Positions 1 through 8,424 of a DNA stretch of 64,000 bases are shown in pieces. The notes beneath the pieces are model-generated. The model searched no databases and had not been told where the DNA came from. It worked only from the letters and a program-made list of their open reading frames with translations. A program made the translations under genes and the position numbers. This DNA is from Sphingobacteriaceae bacterium (GTDB lineage Bacteria; Bacteroidota; Bacteroidia; B-17B0; Aurantibacillaceae): assembly GCA_016715905.1 (NCBI GenBank), contig JADJXI010000003.1, forward strand, positions 62,001-126,000. The letters run 5' to 3'. Numbering within the stretch: the stretch's first letter is position 1; the number at the start of each line of letters is the position of its first letter.

Positions 1-33
1 AGGTTAAAATTGTATCTAAATAATGATCCATTA

Positions 34-459
34 TTAATTTGTTTGCTTATTGTTTTTAATAAATAGTTTGCCTGCAATAAAAGCCATTGGAATATAAGCT
101 AAGGCTAGATCGGTAATATTAAACCAAGTAGGTGAAGGGAGCATAAAAACGTTTATAGTTCCTCCTAATAAATACCAGCATCCTATGGAAATGGCAAATT
201 TCATTTTATGTGTTGCAGCAATCAAAGCAGCAATAGCGGCTCCGGCAAAGGATCCTAAGGCATGCGCTAAAAACGGCATTAAAAAATGTTTAGGCTCAAA
301 TAAATGCATGGAGGCCACTAAGCCTTCCATGGTGGTTACATCAGCGCCATGTGGAGGAGGAATAATTTTACCGCTGATCATAATAATTCCCATATTTAAA
401 GAGCCCCCGGCTAAAACGCCAATGATTACTGCTATAATGTTTCTTACTATTGGATTCAT
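34..459 (-). CDS. small polytopic membrane protein of unknown function
   Basis: About 141 residues with three or four hydrophobic segments: one right after the start, one rich in Gly/Ala in the middle, and two in the C-terminal half. There is no catalytic motif I recognise. An upstream in-frame ATG at 507 exists, but the segment it adds is charged and unlike a membrane-protein N-terminus; starting at 459 (MNPIVRN) puts the first membrane helix at the very beginning, so I prefer 459. The loop between helices 1 and 2 contains a PPPHGAD stretch and a Met/His-containing segment. No operon partner is visible and the gene downstream is outside the window. The function is not recognised; an inner-membrane location is inferred from hydrophobicity. 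Confidence 0.6.
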   Translation of the reverse strand: MNPIVRNIIAVIIGVLAGGSLNMGIIMISGKIIPPPHGADVTTMEGLVASMHLFEPKHFLMPFLAHALGSFAGAAIAALIAATHKMKFAISIGCWYLLGGTINVFMLPSPTWFNITDLALAYIPMAFIAGKLFIKNNKQTN

Positions 460-603
460 GATGAAAACTTCCGTTGGATAAATGTAAACTTTTCGATGAT
501 AAATCAAAAGTGGAGTTATGCATTACTCATGTGATTTTTTAAACAATAATATCAGTATTGAATAGATACAATTTAGGTAATTTGCTGAAGGAGAAACGGA
601 ATT

Positions 604-1173
604 TTATTTTTTTGCCCGACAATAAACATCTGATTTTTCAACCGGATATTTATTTTCCAAATCAATGTCATTAAAGCCCTTTTTATTACCCCACATAAAT
701 AATTTTTCAAAAAAGGGAAGTAACTTATTATTTTTTATTTGATTCAGGAAATATACTTCGTGTTCTTTTTCTTTAATTCCCATTTCATAAAGTATAATAT
801 CGTGTTTGGTAATTCCAAGTTCATTAAACCAAATTTTCATTCTGAAATATTCACAAACATTTCCGCTTTCCAGTCTTCCTGCAAAATAATAGGGCATAAA
901 CCATCCGATTACATAACAACTTGCCGAAATAATTTTTCCAATGATGTGAAAGCGGATTTCAAACCATTTTGAAACGGGGATATCATATTCATTCATAATT
1001 GCTAAAACTTCTTTGCGATGGAGCCATTCATCCAATTCAATTTGTTTTATCGCTTTTTTTTCCCACGGATTTTTTACTGAATTAGCATGGCCAATGTAAG
1101 CAAATGCCGCAGCCTTTTCAGCTGAATATGCTTGCTGTAATAATCTGACTAAAGGCTGATGCTTAAGCTTCAT
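604..1173 (-). CDS. ferritin-like di-iron protein, COQ7/demethoxyubiquinone hydroxylase-like
   Basis: The 189-residue protein carries the ferritin-fold metal pattern: E19, then E49-x-x-H52, E102 (or E108), then E135-x-x-H138. The two ExxH motifs and the spaced glutamates are what COQ7-family di-iron monooxygenases use to hold two irons. In ubiquinone makers that family hydroxylates demethoxyubiquinone; many Bacteroidota use menaquinone, so the substrate here is open. The region around residues 78-100 is hydrophobic and may dip into the membrane. Its ATG overlaps the stop of the upstream SpoIIE phosphatase gene (ATGA at 1170-1173), so the two are probably translated together. The di-iron fold is fairly sure; the reaction is not. 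Confidence 0.65.
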   Translation of the reverse strand: MKLKHQPLVRLLQQAYSAEKAAAFAYIGHANSVKNPWEKKAIKQIELDEWLHRKEVLAIMNEYDIPVSKWFEIRFHIIGKIISASCYVIGWFMPYYFAGRLESGNVCEYFRMKIWFNELGITKHDIILYEMGIKEKEHEVYFLNQIKNNKLLPFFEKLFMWGNKKGFNDIDLENKYPVEKSDVYCRAKK

Positions 1174-2543
1174 GCTGTTTTAATTCCTATGATACACACA
1201 TCGTCTACTTGCTCATGATTCCCTTTCCATCGGTTGAATTCTTCTTTTAATTTTTGATTTTGTTGTTGACAAGGTAAGGTATGAATGTCTAATAAGGTTT
1301 GTTGCAATTTTTTGTATTTATATTTTTTACCTTTTTCTCCTCCAAACTGATCAGCCATTCCATCGGTAAATAAATAGAGCATGGAATTATCGGGTAAATG
1401 AAAATTATGATTGGAGAATGTCAATTGTTTTTCGTTGTATCCTATGTGTTGTTTATCGGCTTTGATTTCTTTTAATTCTCCTTTGTTGATATACCAAAGA
1501 GAATTATTTGCACCGCTCCATTGTATTTGTTTTGTTTTATGATTCAATCTAAGTATAGAAATATCCATGCCATCTTTCACGTCCCCTTTATTTTTTACAA
1601 AAGCTTCACGAACCAATTCGCTTGTTTTATTTAAAATTTCATGTGTTTCTGAAAGCTTAAACTCTTTAATGGAACGGGATAGGGCTCCGGAACATAAAAC
1701 CGACATCATGGCACCGGGCACTCCATGTCCGGTACAATCTGCTGCAGCAATGAAGGCAAAGTCTTGATTTTTTTCAAACCAGTAAAAATCTCCGGCCACA
1801 ATATCTTTAGGCAAATAAAATATAAAATGATCGGTTAATGCATTTTCAATGTCAGACGTTGACGGCAAAAGTGCTTCTTGCAATCGTTTAGCATATTGTA
1901 TACTGTCAATAATATCTTTATTCTTCTCATCAATTATTTTTTTTTGGTAACTGATAGTTTGTTGGGCTTTTTCAATAGTATTTGTTTTGTCCCACACACT
2001 ATAAACGATAAGCATTAAGGGAATAAGTGCTAAAACTATAGGAGGATCTGAAGCTGTTTCTTCTAGTAAAAATGGAACATTAAGAGCGCCATTTAATTGG
2101 TGATTAATAACCAAATAAATAATCGGAATCCAATTGATGAAAAAACAAAATAAAATGCGAACCCAGCCTTTTTGTAGAATTATGCTTAGTAAAACAAAAA
2201 AGCTAAGCCAACCCATATTAATGGCATCTACCGAATTGTTGGCAAACACCATATAGGTAAGCGTGGAAATTACGGATGCAACAATAAAAAAAGTATTAAC
2301 AGACCGGTTTGTATTTTGCTGTTTTTTAAGAATAAAAGGAAAAGTACACATGGCCAATAAGGCCAAAACATGAAGAACCATGGCTTTGTAATAGCCTAAT
2401 ATGTAATCTGATAATATTGGAAGCGAAAAACAAACAATAAAAAAAATGACCAGCCGAAATAAAAGCAAAGTATTTGCTATTTCAAAAGGATCATTTGATT
2501 TTGCGAGTAAATCTTTTAGAAAATAATTCCGTATTTTATTCAT
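1170..2543 (-). CDS. membrane-anchored SpoIIE-family protein phosphatase (RsbU-like)
   Basis: 457 residues. Residues 28-187 form about six hydrophobic segments. A helical linker follows (around 188-227) containing DSIQYAKRLQEALLP, and then a PP2C/SpoIIE phosphatase domain to the C-terminus. Conserved phosphatase features are GDFYW at 251-255, DCTGHGVPGA from 269, FTDGMADQFGG near 395 and a final VDDV. These acidic residues bind the two metal ions. The family dephosphorylates anti-anti-sigma or other Ser/Thr-phosphorylated regulators, so this is probably a membrane sensor feeding a partner-switch pathway; no anti-sigma partner is encoded nearby. The gene overlaps the downstream COQ7-like gene by four bases. 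The same linker motif recurs in three other proteins of this window. Confidence 0.85.
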   Translation of the reverse strand: MNKIRNYFLKDLLAKSNDPFEIANTLLLFRLVIFFIVCFSLPILSDYILGYYKAMVLHVLALLAMCTFPFILKKQQNTNRSVNTFFIVASVISTLTYMVFANNSVDAINMGWLSFFVLLSIILQKGWVRILFCFFINWIPIIYLVINHQLNGALNVPFLLEETASDPPIVLALIPLMLIVYSVWDKTNTIEKAQQTISYQKKIIDEKNKDIIDSIQYAKRLQEALLPSTSDIENALTDHFIFYLPKDIVAGDFYWFEKNQDFAFIAAADCTGHGVPGAMMSVLCSGALSRSIKEFKLSETHEILNKTSELVREAFVKNKGDVKDGMDISILRLNHKTKQIQWSGANNSLWYINKGELKEIKADKQHIGYNEKQLTFSNHNFHLPDNSMLYLFTDGMADQFGGEKGKKYKYKKLQQTLLDIHTLPCQQQNQKLKEEFNRWKGNHEQVDDVCIIGIKTA

Positions 2544-2615
2544 AGAGCAATTCAGTATATGAATGTAACAAAAATAAGCTATTTGTCAAATGTTTATTTA
2601 AAACGGAATTATTAA

Positions 2616-3392
2616 TTAAAAGGGGAATAAATCTTCATAGCTATATTCTTTTAGTGCATTTTCGTTATCACCTACTGCATTTTTGCCTTTTAATTTTGAT
2701 ACACTGTGGTATTTCAAATTTGCATCGGCGTACGGGACACAAAGATTCAATAATTTTAATTTGTCATCATCAGATATGCAAGGCTTTAACCATTCATCTT
2801 GTTTTTCCTTATCTAAAATAACGGGCATGCGGGGCATTTCCAATTTTGGATTATTGTGAATTTTATTCATGAATCCATTTGCCCGGGTGGTGACTATAGC
2901 GGTGGTATTAACAATTTCGCCGGTTTCTTTATTCACCCATTCTTCCCACAAACCTGCGATGGCCAAGGGTTCGTCAATTACAGATTGAATATAAAATGGA
3001 AAAGTTTTTGAGCCTTGATGATGATGTTCAAAAAAACCGTCCAAATAAATTAAACATCTTTTATTTTTTGCAGCATTTCTGAAGGATGGTTTTTCAAAAA
3101 TAGTTTCACATTTTGCATTTAAAGTTTGGTTGGAGATGGTTTTAGCTGTTTGAATATCTTTAACCCAGGCTGGAATTAACCCCCAATAAAAAGCTTGCGG
3201 CTCATCCGGTTTTTCGTTGGTGAAAACCATTAATTTGGGGTGAGCAAATCCACTTACGTAATGATGCGAAGGCAGTTCTTTTATCCAGGTTTCTAATTTT
3301 TTTTCAAGAGCGGCGATATATGCAGGATCATCTCTACGGTGTTTGGCATATTTAATGAGTGCTTTTAATCCGGATGTGACGTCGTAACACAT
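2616..3392 (-). CDS. HMCES/YedK (SRAP) abasic-site DNA-protein crosslink protein
   Basis: Starting at 3392 gives Met-Cys-Tyr, placing the catalytic Cys at position 2 as the SRAP family requires: after Met removal Cys forms a thiazolidine crosslink with abasic sites in single-stranded DNA. The longer frame from 3425 would bury this Cys, so it is rejected. The 258-residue protein has the family's WGLIPAW, NAKCETI, F-x-x-RCLIYLDGFFEHH and MPVIL segments. A purine-rich AAGGAGAG lies just upstream, unusual here because most genes lack a Shine-Dalgarno site. The preceding gene stops one base before this ATG (TGA-a-ATG), so it is the last gene of an operon with the acyltransferase and engB. It protects abasic sites during replication. 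Confidence 0.9.
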   Translation of the reverse strand: MCYDVTSGLKALIKYAKHRRDDPAYIAALEKKLETWIKELPSHHYVSGFAHPKLMVFTNEKPDEPQAFYWGLIPAWVKDIQTAKTISNQTLNAKCETIFEKPSFRNAAKNKRCLIYLDGFFEHHHQGSKTFPFYIQSVIDEPLAIAGLWEEWVNKETGEIVNTTAIVTTRANGFMNKIHNNPKLEMPRMPVILDKEKQDEWLKPCISDDDKLKLLNLCVPYADANLKYHSVSKLKGKNAVGDNENALKEYSYEDLFPF

Positions 3393-3393
3393 T

Positions 3394-3723
3394 TCAAATA
3401 AACTCTCCTTTTTTAAAATAATCAATTATGGCATCAACCATTAGTTTGTTTTGCTGTTTCGAATCTAAAAAAGGGATTTCCTCTTTTAAGTTCCAATGTG
3501 GCCAGCCTTCTTCATCAAGTCCGATATATTCATAAAAACCATAAGGCTCAAGCAAAGTGCAAATGGCGATATGCATAATTTCAACTTTCTGATCTTTTTT
3601 GAATTTACGAAAAAGTTTGCCGAGTTCATTGATGCCAATTAAATAAAGTAAAGAATCAATGTCTACTTCACTGCCAAATCTGTCTTTTAAATTTGTTTGT
3701 AATATTTGCCAATCACTGCTCAT
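3394..3723 (-). CDS. short conserved hypothetical protein
   Basis: 109 residues, mainly charged and predicted helical, with no signal peptide or membrane segment. The sequence has an acidic N-terminal part, a central hydrophobic helix (IMHIAICTLLEPYGFYEYIG) and a Trp-rich patch (GWPHW). Its ATG overlaps the end of engB by four bases (ATGA at 3720-3723) and its stop is followed after one base by the HMCES start, so it is embedded in a translationally coupled operon and is almost certainly a real cytosolic protein. I do not recognise a domain. Its position between a ribosome-assembly GTPase and a DNA-repair protein does not define a role. Confidence 0.6.
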   Translation of the reverse strand: MSSDWQILQTNLKDRFGSEVDIDSLLYLIGINELGKLFRKFKKDQKVEIMHIAICTLLEPYGFYEYIGLDEEGWPHWNLKEEIPFLDSKQQNKLMVDAIIDYFKKGEFI

Positions 3724-4331
3724 TCTTCTTCATCTTTAATTTCATTAAGTAGATGCTGAATAAATTCCAGCACATCCTCCTTACCGGTTCTTTTTTCGGC
3801 AGAGGTAATGAAACTATTGGGTAATTCATTCCAATGGTTGAGTAATTCCTTCTCAATTTTATTAATATTTTTGGCTAATTCGTTTTTCGAATTTTTATCA
3901 GCCTTGGTATACAAAATTGCAAACGGAATTTCTTTTAAAGCGCACCATTGCATAAATTCTAAGTCAATGTGTTGAAGGGGCAATCTACTGTCAATTAAAA
4001 TAAACAAACAACTTAAATTTTCTCTTCGAAGGCAATAATCGCTTATTAGTTTTTCAAATTTTTCTAAATCTGATTTTGAACTCTTTGCATAACCATATCC
4101 GGGTAAATCTACTAAATGCCATCTTTCATTAATGAGAAAAAAATTGAGCAATTTGGTTTTACCGGGCGTTGCAGATGTTTTTGCTAATTTGTTATTATTA
4201 CAAAGCATGTTGATTAAAGAAGATTTGCCCACATTACTTCTTCCAATAAACGCAAATTCAGGTATAGTTCCCTTAGGACAATCTGCTAATGCTGCCGCGC
4301 TTTTTTTAAATATGGCTTTTGAAATAATCAA
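3720..4331 (-). CDS. engB: ribosome biogenesis GTP-binding protein EngB (YihA/YsxC)
   Basis: 203 residues, normal for EngB. The GTPase signatures are all visible: P-loop GRSNVGKS at 30-37, the G2 Thr in TPGKT, DLPGYG from 75, TKAD at 142-145 and SAEK at 177-180. EngB is an essential assembly factor of the large ribosomal subunit. The start codon is TTG (4331-4329), which overlaps the TGA of the upstream acyltransferase gene; no in-frame ATG lies early enough to keep the family's N-terminus. The downstream short gene overlaps its stop. Function is firmly assigned from the motif set. Confidence 0.95.
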   Translation of the reverse strand: MIISKAIFKKSAAALADCPKGTIPEFAFIGRSNVGKSSLINMLCNNNKLAKTSATPGKTKLLNFFLINERWHLVDLPGYGYAKSSKSDLEKFEKLISDYCLRRENLSCLFILIDSRLPLQHIDLEFMQWCALKEIPFAILYTKADKNSKNELAKNINKIEKELLNHWNELPNSFITSAEKRTGKEDVLEFIQHLLNEIKDEEE

Positions 4332-5269
4332 GCTCTGTTTTGTAACTCTTTAATATAAGTGTTTAAATGCCGGTCTTTTTTACTTTCGTAAATATCAGCA
4401 ATCGTAACCAAAATACCGGTTTCTTCCACTCCGCCAAATGTTGGGTTGATGGCAGTACCAAAACTTTTCATGGTTGGACTTAAATTCATATATGCATTAA
4501 CCAAAGGCGGAATATTTTCGCCCAAGGCTCTTACGTTTTTGTTTAAGAGTGCATGTCCTTCTTTGTAATTTAATTTAGCAAGTTCATTTAAAAATTCAGT
4601 GACATCAGATTTTAATTCAACAGTATGAATTGGAGTAACCATGTTGTCGGGGTCCGGAAAATAATGTTTTAAAAAGGATAAAATATAATCTCTGGCCTGC
4701 ACATTAAAATCGGTATACATGGTTACCTTACCGTAAAAATGTTTCTGTGACGGATTATCAATTACGATGGCGCCTAAACCATCCCATAAATTATCTAAGC
4801 TGAATAGACCTTTTCGGAATTGTTCACTAGGTTGATAAAGTGGCTGAATAAAGGATCTCCCCAATTCTATGGTATAGGGTAAATACTCTTGGTAAAACTT
4901 TTCATGAAAATTAAAGAGTTCAGTAACCGCTAAATGAACTTTACCATTTCGGTATTCCGCATCTTTGCATAAAATAAAACGATATGCCCCAACAATCTCC
5001 TTATCCTCCGGATTCCAAACCAATAATTGCTGATAAGGATGTTCACTCACGTCAAATTCATCCAAATCAACCGATTTTCCGGTGCCTCCTCCGGCATGCC
5101 TGAAAGTAACTTCCCGTAAACGGCCAATTTCCTGCATCACCTGAGGCGAATTCTTATGATTAATAATATATATTGCATTATTACCATTATTGGTTTTTCT
5201 TACAAAACGCTCTTTGTTAAGCTCATCCTGTAAAGCCTCTTTACTGATTTTATCAATTATCGTTTCCAT
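4328..5269 (-). CDS. GNAT-fold N-acyltransferase, GlsB/OlsB-like (amino-acid lipid synthesis)
   Basis: About 313 residues starting at ATG 5269; the extra 14 codons up to 5311 run into the divergent promoter and look non-coding. The protein resembles the OlsB/GlsB acyltransferases: the motif RLREVTFRHAGGGTG, followed by D-L-DEFD, LLVWNPEDKEIVGAYR, an ELGRSF strand and a W-G-x-G-like turn (NLWDGLGA). Such enzymes transfer a 3-hydroxy fatty acyl group from acyl carrier protein to an amino acid, glycine in the Bacteroides glycine lipids and ornithine in ornithine lipids. The second enzyme (O-acyltransferase) is not next to it. It is the first gene of the operon with engB, a short gene and HMCES. 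Amino-acid specificity cannot be read from the sequence. Confidence 0.7.
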   Translation of the reverse strand: METIIDKISKEALQDELNKERFVRKTNNGNNAIYIINHKNSPQVMQEIGRLREVTFRHAGGGTGKSVDLDEFDVSEHPYQQLLVWNPEDKEIVGAYRFILCKDAEYRNGKVHLAVTELFNFHEKFYQEYLPYTIELGRSFIQPLYQPSEQFRKGLFSLDNLWDGLGAIVIDNPSQKHFYGKVTMYTDFNVQARDYILSFLKHYFPDPDNMVTPIHTVELKSDVTEFLNELAKLNYKEGHALLNKNVRALGENIPPLVNAYMNLSPTMKSFGTAINPTFGGVEETGILVTIADIYESKKDRHLNTYIKELQNRA

Positions 5270-5328
5270 AAAGTTTTTAAAGATACATTTAATAACGAAG
5301 AATATGCGCATTTCAAAATTAAGAAAAG

Positions 5329-5336
5329 TATTTTTG
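5329..5336 (+). promoter_or_regulatory. possible Bacteroidota -7 box
   Basis: TATTTTTG fits the Bacteroidota -7 consensus TAnnTTTG and lies 17 bases before the ATG at 5353, in the 83-base divergent gap between the acyltransferase operon and the sorting-domain gene. No good TTG element is seen at -33, and such boxes occur by chance in AT-rich DNA. Confidence 0.3.
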
Positions 5337-5352
5337 TATCTTTAGTTTTTAA

Positions 5353-5922
5353 ATGGAAAAGGGAATAATTATAAGTTGTATTTTTTTTATTTTTTGCTTA
5401 ATTCCGTTTAATTATTTTTCCCAGAATTCTTACACTTTCACATCATCCAATCAACCCGAAAGTTGTTATAAAGGTGCAGCCGGAGTGCAAATTGATGGAA
5501 TACAAACTAATGACACCATTACGTTAAGTTGGAGCAACGGACAATCGGGCGTATTCTCAATCAATGAATTGGTAGCAGGAGATTATAATGTGATTATTAA
5601 TATTAAAAATAAATTGGATACAACAATAAATTTCAAAATAGAAAAAATCGAATGTGAGATTATATTTGAAAGTCATTTTACGCCTAACGGCGATAATTAC
5701 AATGATACGTGGGAAGTTTATCGTACCGAGTTTTACCCCGAATTTGAATTATACATCTTTAATAAATGGGGACAGCAGGTTCATAAAATAAACAACACTT
5801 TTAAGCCCTGGGATGGCAAATCGGGTGGGCTAAACGCTGCGGATGGAACTTATTATTATGCATTTTATTTTAAAGCCAATGACGGTAAACCATTAAAGGG
5901 AAGCTTTACTTTATTAAGATGA
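5353..5922 (+). CDS. small exported protein with type B (gliding motility-associated) C-terminal sorting domain
   Basis: 189 residues: a signal peptide (about 1-23, ending FNYFSQ), a short beta-rich segment with a SprB-repeat-like LSWSNGQSG motif, and a C-terminal type B domain from about 105 (HFTPNGDNYNDTW, then IFNKWGQQV, WDGKSGG, GTYYYAF, and a terminal LLR). That domain directs secretion through the type IX system and is typical of SprB-like surface proteins. It is very short for the class, whose members often exceed 1000 residues. Its TGA overlaps the ATG of a PorP/SprF gene, the usual partner of type B cargo, which supports the assignment. It probably acts as a surface-exposed or adhesin-like protein; the ligand is unknown. 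Confidence 0.85.
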   Translation: MEKGIIISCIFFIFCLIPFNYFSQNSYTFTSSNQPESCYKGAAGVQIDGIQTNDTITLSWSNGQSGVFSINELVAGDYNVIINIKNKLDTTINFKIEKIECEIIFESHFTPNGDNYNDTWEVYRTEFYPEFELYIFNKWGQQVHKINNTFKPWDGKSGGLNAADGTYYYAFYFKANDGKPLKGSFTLLR

Positions 5923-6875
5923 AAAAGTGTAAGTACATATTTCTCTTTTTAATCTGTGGTAAAATTATAAACGCACAGCAATTTCCGCAATACACGCAGT
6001 TTACGTTTAATAAAATTGGTTACAATCCGGCTTCTTCGGGTACTTCACTGGCAGCACCGTTTGAAATAATATTTGGGGCAAGAACTCAATATATAGGTGT
6101 ACCTAACAACCCCAAATCAACCTTTGTTTCATTTAATTATAATTTTGTTCCGCCACGCGCTTATAGTAAATGGCATAATGTGGGCATGTATATTGATCAG
6201 GATCAAAACGGAAATTTTGTACACAATGATGTTTGGTTGTCATATACCTTTCATAAAGTTATTGCCAGTAAAACGGTTTTAGCGGCCGGCGTATTTGCCG
6301 GTATAAAACAGTATCGTTTAGCTTTAAATAATTTGGATAGAAATGATCCCGCCGTGCAAAATAGTGCCGGCTCAATTATTGCCTATCCGGATATAGTTCC
6401 AGGTATCCGAATTACCAAACGTAATTTTTTTGCCGGTATTTGTTTACAACAGGTAAGTATTTATTCGCAAAAAGGGATAGGTGGAAAAATCGGAAGCCCT
6501 TCACGTGTTTGGCCTCACTATAATTTCACTACCGGAATTAAAACCAAATTAAATTATTATAATTCCCTAGTTATTGCAGCCAATGTAAAAGGATCTTTTA
6601 CCGGCGTTCCTTCGGCTGAATTAAATATAATGGATTATGTAAGCAAACTAGTTGGTTTTGGCGTAAGTATTCGAAATAAAAATTTTGTATGCGGAATAAT
6701 ACAATTTAGATTAGCCAGAAAGTTTAATGTAGGATTAGCTTATGACTTGGCCATAAATAAAATGTTTAAAGCCGCACCCCACACGGGCGAAGTCATGATT
6801 GCATTCACACCTGTTTTCAATGGTGAAACTATCAGCAAAAAAACCGCAAGAGTAGTTGATGATTGTACATTTTAA
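5919..6875 (+). CDS. type IX secretion system PorP/SprF-family outer membrane protein
   Basis: 318 residues with a signal peptide (ending INAQQ) directly followed by the family hallmark QFPQYTQFTFNKIGYNPASSG, then a beta-barrel-like alternation of strands to the end. PorP/SprF proteins are outer-membrane components; SprF-like members are needed for export or surface attachment of a cognate type B cargo protein. It overlaps by four bases (ATGA) the type B cargo gene just upstream, so cargo and partner are co-translated. The C-terminal extension ends in a short soluble segment containing a Cys. Family assignment is firm; whether it serves only this cargo is an inference. Confidence 0.9.
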   Translation: MKKCKYIFLFLICGKIINAQQFPQYTQFTFNKIGYNPASSGTSLAAPFEIIFGARTQYIGVPNNPKSTFVSFNYNFVPPRAYSKWHNVGMYIDQDQNGNFVHNDVWLSYTFHKVIASKTVLAAGVFAGIKQYRLALNNLDRNDPAVQNSAGSIIAYPDIVPGIRITKRNFFAGICLQQVSIYSQKGIGGKIGSPSRVWPHYNFTTGIKTKLNYYNSLVIAANVKGSFTGVPSAELNIMDYVSKLVGFGVSIRNKNFVCGIIQFRLARKFNVGLAYDLAINKMFKAAPHTGEVMIAFTPVFNGETISKKTARVVDDCTF

Positions 6876-7026
6876 ATAAAAAAGAATATTCTTTTTTTCC
6901 AGTTTTATCGAAATAAGCTCCACTTAACAAACAGAAAGCACCGCTTTTAAGATTCCCTAAAATAATTTATGGAATCGGACTTAACTTTACATCATAATAG
7001 TAAATCAATCATTAAAATTCAATGTT

Positions 7027-7836
7027 ATGAGCTACTTACTAAACAACCAGCAAAAAATGAACGAGATTATTTTTATGAATAAAAATAGATCATACGGGGC
7101 CTACATCCTTCGTTCGCAGTATGGAAATACAGTGGTAAAAGCACTCTCCTGGATGATTTTGGGAATGGGTTTAATATTAAGTATGGCTTATTACAGCGTT
7201 CATCGGGGAGATTCATTCAGCAATGAACAAATTATCCCGACTGATATACCAAATTTTAAAGAAGTAATTTTTAATTTGGAAAAACCACAACCCAAAGCTG
7301 CACCCGATCCGGCTCCTAAACCTAAAAGTGCATCTGCAGTTTCTTCGGCAATTAGTACCAATATTTCCGATACAGCGGTAGTTAATACGAATACCGTTAC
7401 GAATGAAAATATGAATTTGGGTAGCAGCAATACAAGCTCCTCAACAAATGTAAGTACCACCAATACGAATTCGGGAACAGGAAGTGAAACAGGAACATTA
7501 ACAACAGGAGGAAACAATGAAGTGCATATGATTGCCGATTCTTCTCCTGAATTTGAAGGCGGTTTAAAAGCACTTTACGCCCACCTGAGTTCACATTTAA
7601 AATTCCCGGAACAAGCTCGGGATGCCGGAAAAGATGGAACGGTACATGTGCGATTTGTTGTAGATGAAAATGGAAAAGTATCCAAAGCCGAAGCATTAAA
7701 TAAAGTGGGTTTTGGAATGGAAGTGGAAGCTATTCGGGTGGTAAGTAGTATTCCTGCATTTAAAAAACCCGGCATGATGAATGGAAAACCGGTGAAAGTG
7801 TATTATACCTTACCCATCAGCTTTAAATATCGTTGA
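7027..7836 (+). CDS. TonB-family energy transducer
   Basis: 269 residues. The N-terminus has the Bacteroidota TonB pattern (NEIIFMNKNRSYGAYILR), followed by a single membrane helix at about 37-56, a periplasmic Pro/Lys-rich stretch (about 91-105), a Ser/Thr/Asn-rich spacer (about 106-165) and the TonB C-terminal domain from about 185, including PEFEGG, FPEQARDAGKDGTV, VRFVVDENGKV and VYYTLPISF. TonB transmits the proton-motive force via ExbB/ExbD to TonB-dependent outer-membrane receptors; no exbBD or receptor gene is in this window. It stands alone and is followed by a strong two-way terminator. Confidence 0.9.
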   Translation: MSYLLNNQQKMNEIIFMNKNRSYGAYILRSQYGNTVVKALSWMILGMGLILSMAYYSVHRGDSFSNEQIIPTDIPNFKEVIFNLEKPQPKAAPDPAPKPKSASAVSSAISTNISDTAVVNTNTVTNENMNLGSSNTSSSTNVSTTNTNSGTGSETGTLTTGGNNEVHMIADSSPEFEGGLKALYAHLSSHLKFPEQARDAGKDGTVHVRFVVDENGKVSKAEALNKVGFGMEVEAIRVVSSIPAFKKPGMMNGKPVKVYYTLPISFKYR

Positions 7837-7885
7837 GTTTTGTCTGCCTCAATTGTAAGGATTGTTGAGGTTTTTTACATAACAA

Positions 7886-7910
7886 AAAAGGGCTTTTTTA
7901 AAGCCCTTTT
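7886..7910. terminator. bidirectional intrinsic terminator between tonB-like and yqeY-like genes
   Basis: Perfect 11-base inverted repeat (AAAAGGGCTTT at 7886-7896, AAAGCCCTTTT at 7900-7910) with a 3-base loop and T-rich flanks on both sides. It sits between two convergent genes ending at 7836 and 7914 and can stop transcription from both. Confidence 0.85.
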
Positions 7911-7913
7911 CTT

Positions 7914-8354
7914 TTATCCTAAAAGTTGTTTCACTAATGCAGAAACAATTTTATTATCTGCTTTTCCGGCAAAGGCTTTGGAGGCTGCGCCCATTACTTT
8001 ACCCATATCACCCGCACCGTTAGCGCCTACTTGTGTAATTATTTTTTGAAGTTCTGCTTTTATTTCTTCTTCACTTAATTGTTTAGGAAGATAGGCTTCC
8101 ATAACATTCGCTTGAAAAAGTTCGGTTTCTTCTAAATCTGCCCGGTTTTGCGTTTTATAAATTTCAGCACTTTCTTTACGCTTCTTCACTTCTTTTTGAA
8201 GGGCCTTGTTCACCGAATCTTCGCTTAAACCTTCCGGTGAGGTTTTTAATAAAAGGATAACTGATTTTATAGCTCTTAAGGCTTCCAGTTTTTTTGCCTC
8301 TTTGGCCAGCATGGCGGATTTAATATCCGTATTTATTTGTTCTTCAATATTCAT
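7914..8354 (-). CDS. GatB/YqeY domain protein
   Basis: 146 residues from ATG 8354; the longer frame to 8474 would run through the terminator hairpin of the upstream gene, so it is rejected. The sequence has the YqeY features: an N-terminal helix with L-x-AIK, EVKKRKESAEIY near 70-82, LPKQLSEEEI and the terminal MGKVMGAASKAFAGKADNK segment with K-ALV. The domain is the tRNA-binding C-terminal tail module of GatB standing alone; the free-standing YqeY proteins are of uncertain role, possibly in tRNA amidation or metabolism. No amidotransferase genes are nearby. Confidence 0.9.
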   Translation of the reverse strand: MNIEEQINTDIKSAMLAKEAKKLEALRAIKSVILLLKTSPEGLSEDSVNKALQKEVKKRKESAEIYKTQNRADLEETELFQANVMEAYLPKQLSEEEIKAELQKIITQVGANGAGDMGKVMGAASKAFAGKADNKIVSALVKQLLG

Positions 8355-8378
8355 AATTAGGATTTGCTTGAAATAAAA

Positions 8379-8407
8379 CCGCCCTTCCGGTTTATCCGAA
8401 AGGGCGG
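8379..8407 (-). terminator. intrinsic terminator after the sorting-domain gene
   Basis: Inverted repeat CCGCCCTTCCGG (8379-8390) against CCGAAAGGGCGG (8396-8407), one mismatch, 5-base loop. Read on the minus strand it is followed by TTTTATTT, fitting termination of the gene ending at 8425. Confidence 0.8.
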
Positions 8408-8424
8408 AAATAAAAATGAGTTTA

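Noticed and set aside
185..481. 98-residue plus-strand frame
   Set aside because: Lies opposite the membrane-protein gene at 34-459; no signal or domain; mirror of a real coding frame.
6878..6898. Palindrome AAAAAAGAATATTCTTTTTT after the PorP/SprF gene
   Set aside because: Made almost only of A-T pairs with no loop; too weak to call a terminator, although a T-run follows.
7200..7696. Two overlapping minus-strand frames inside the TonB gene
   Set aside because: Shadows of the Ser/Thr/Asn-rich spacer of TonB; no independent features.
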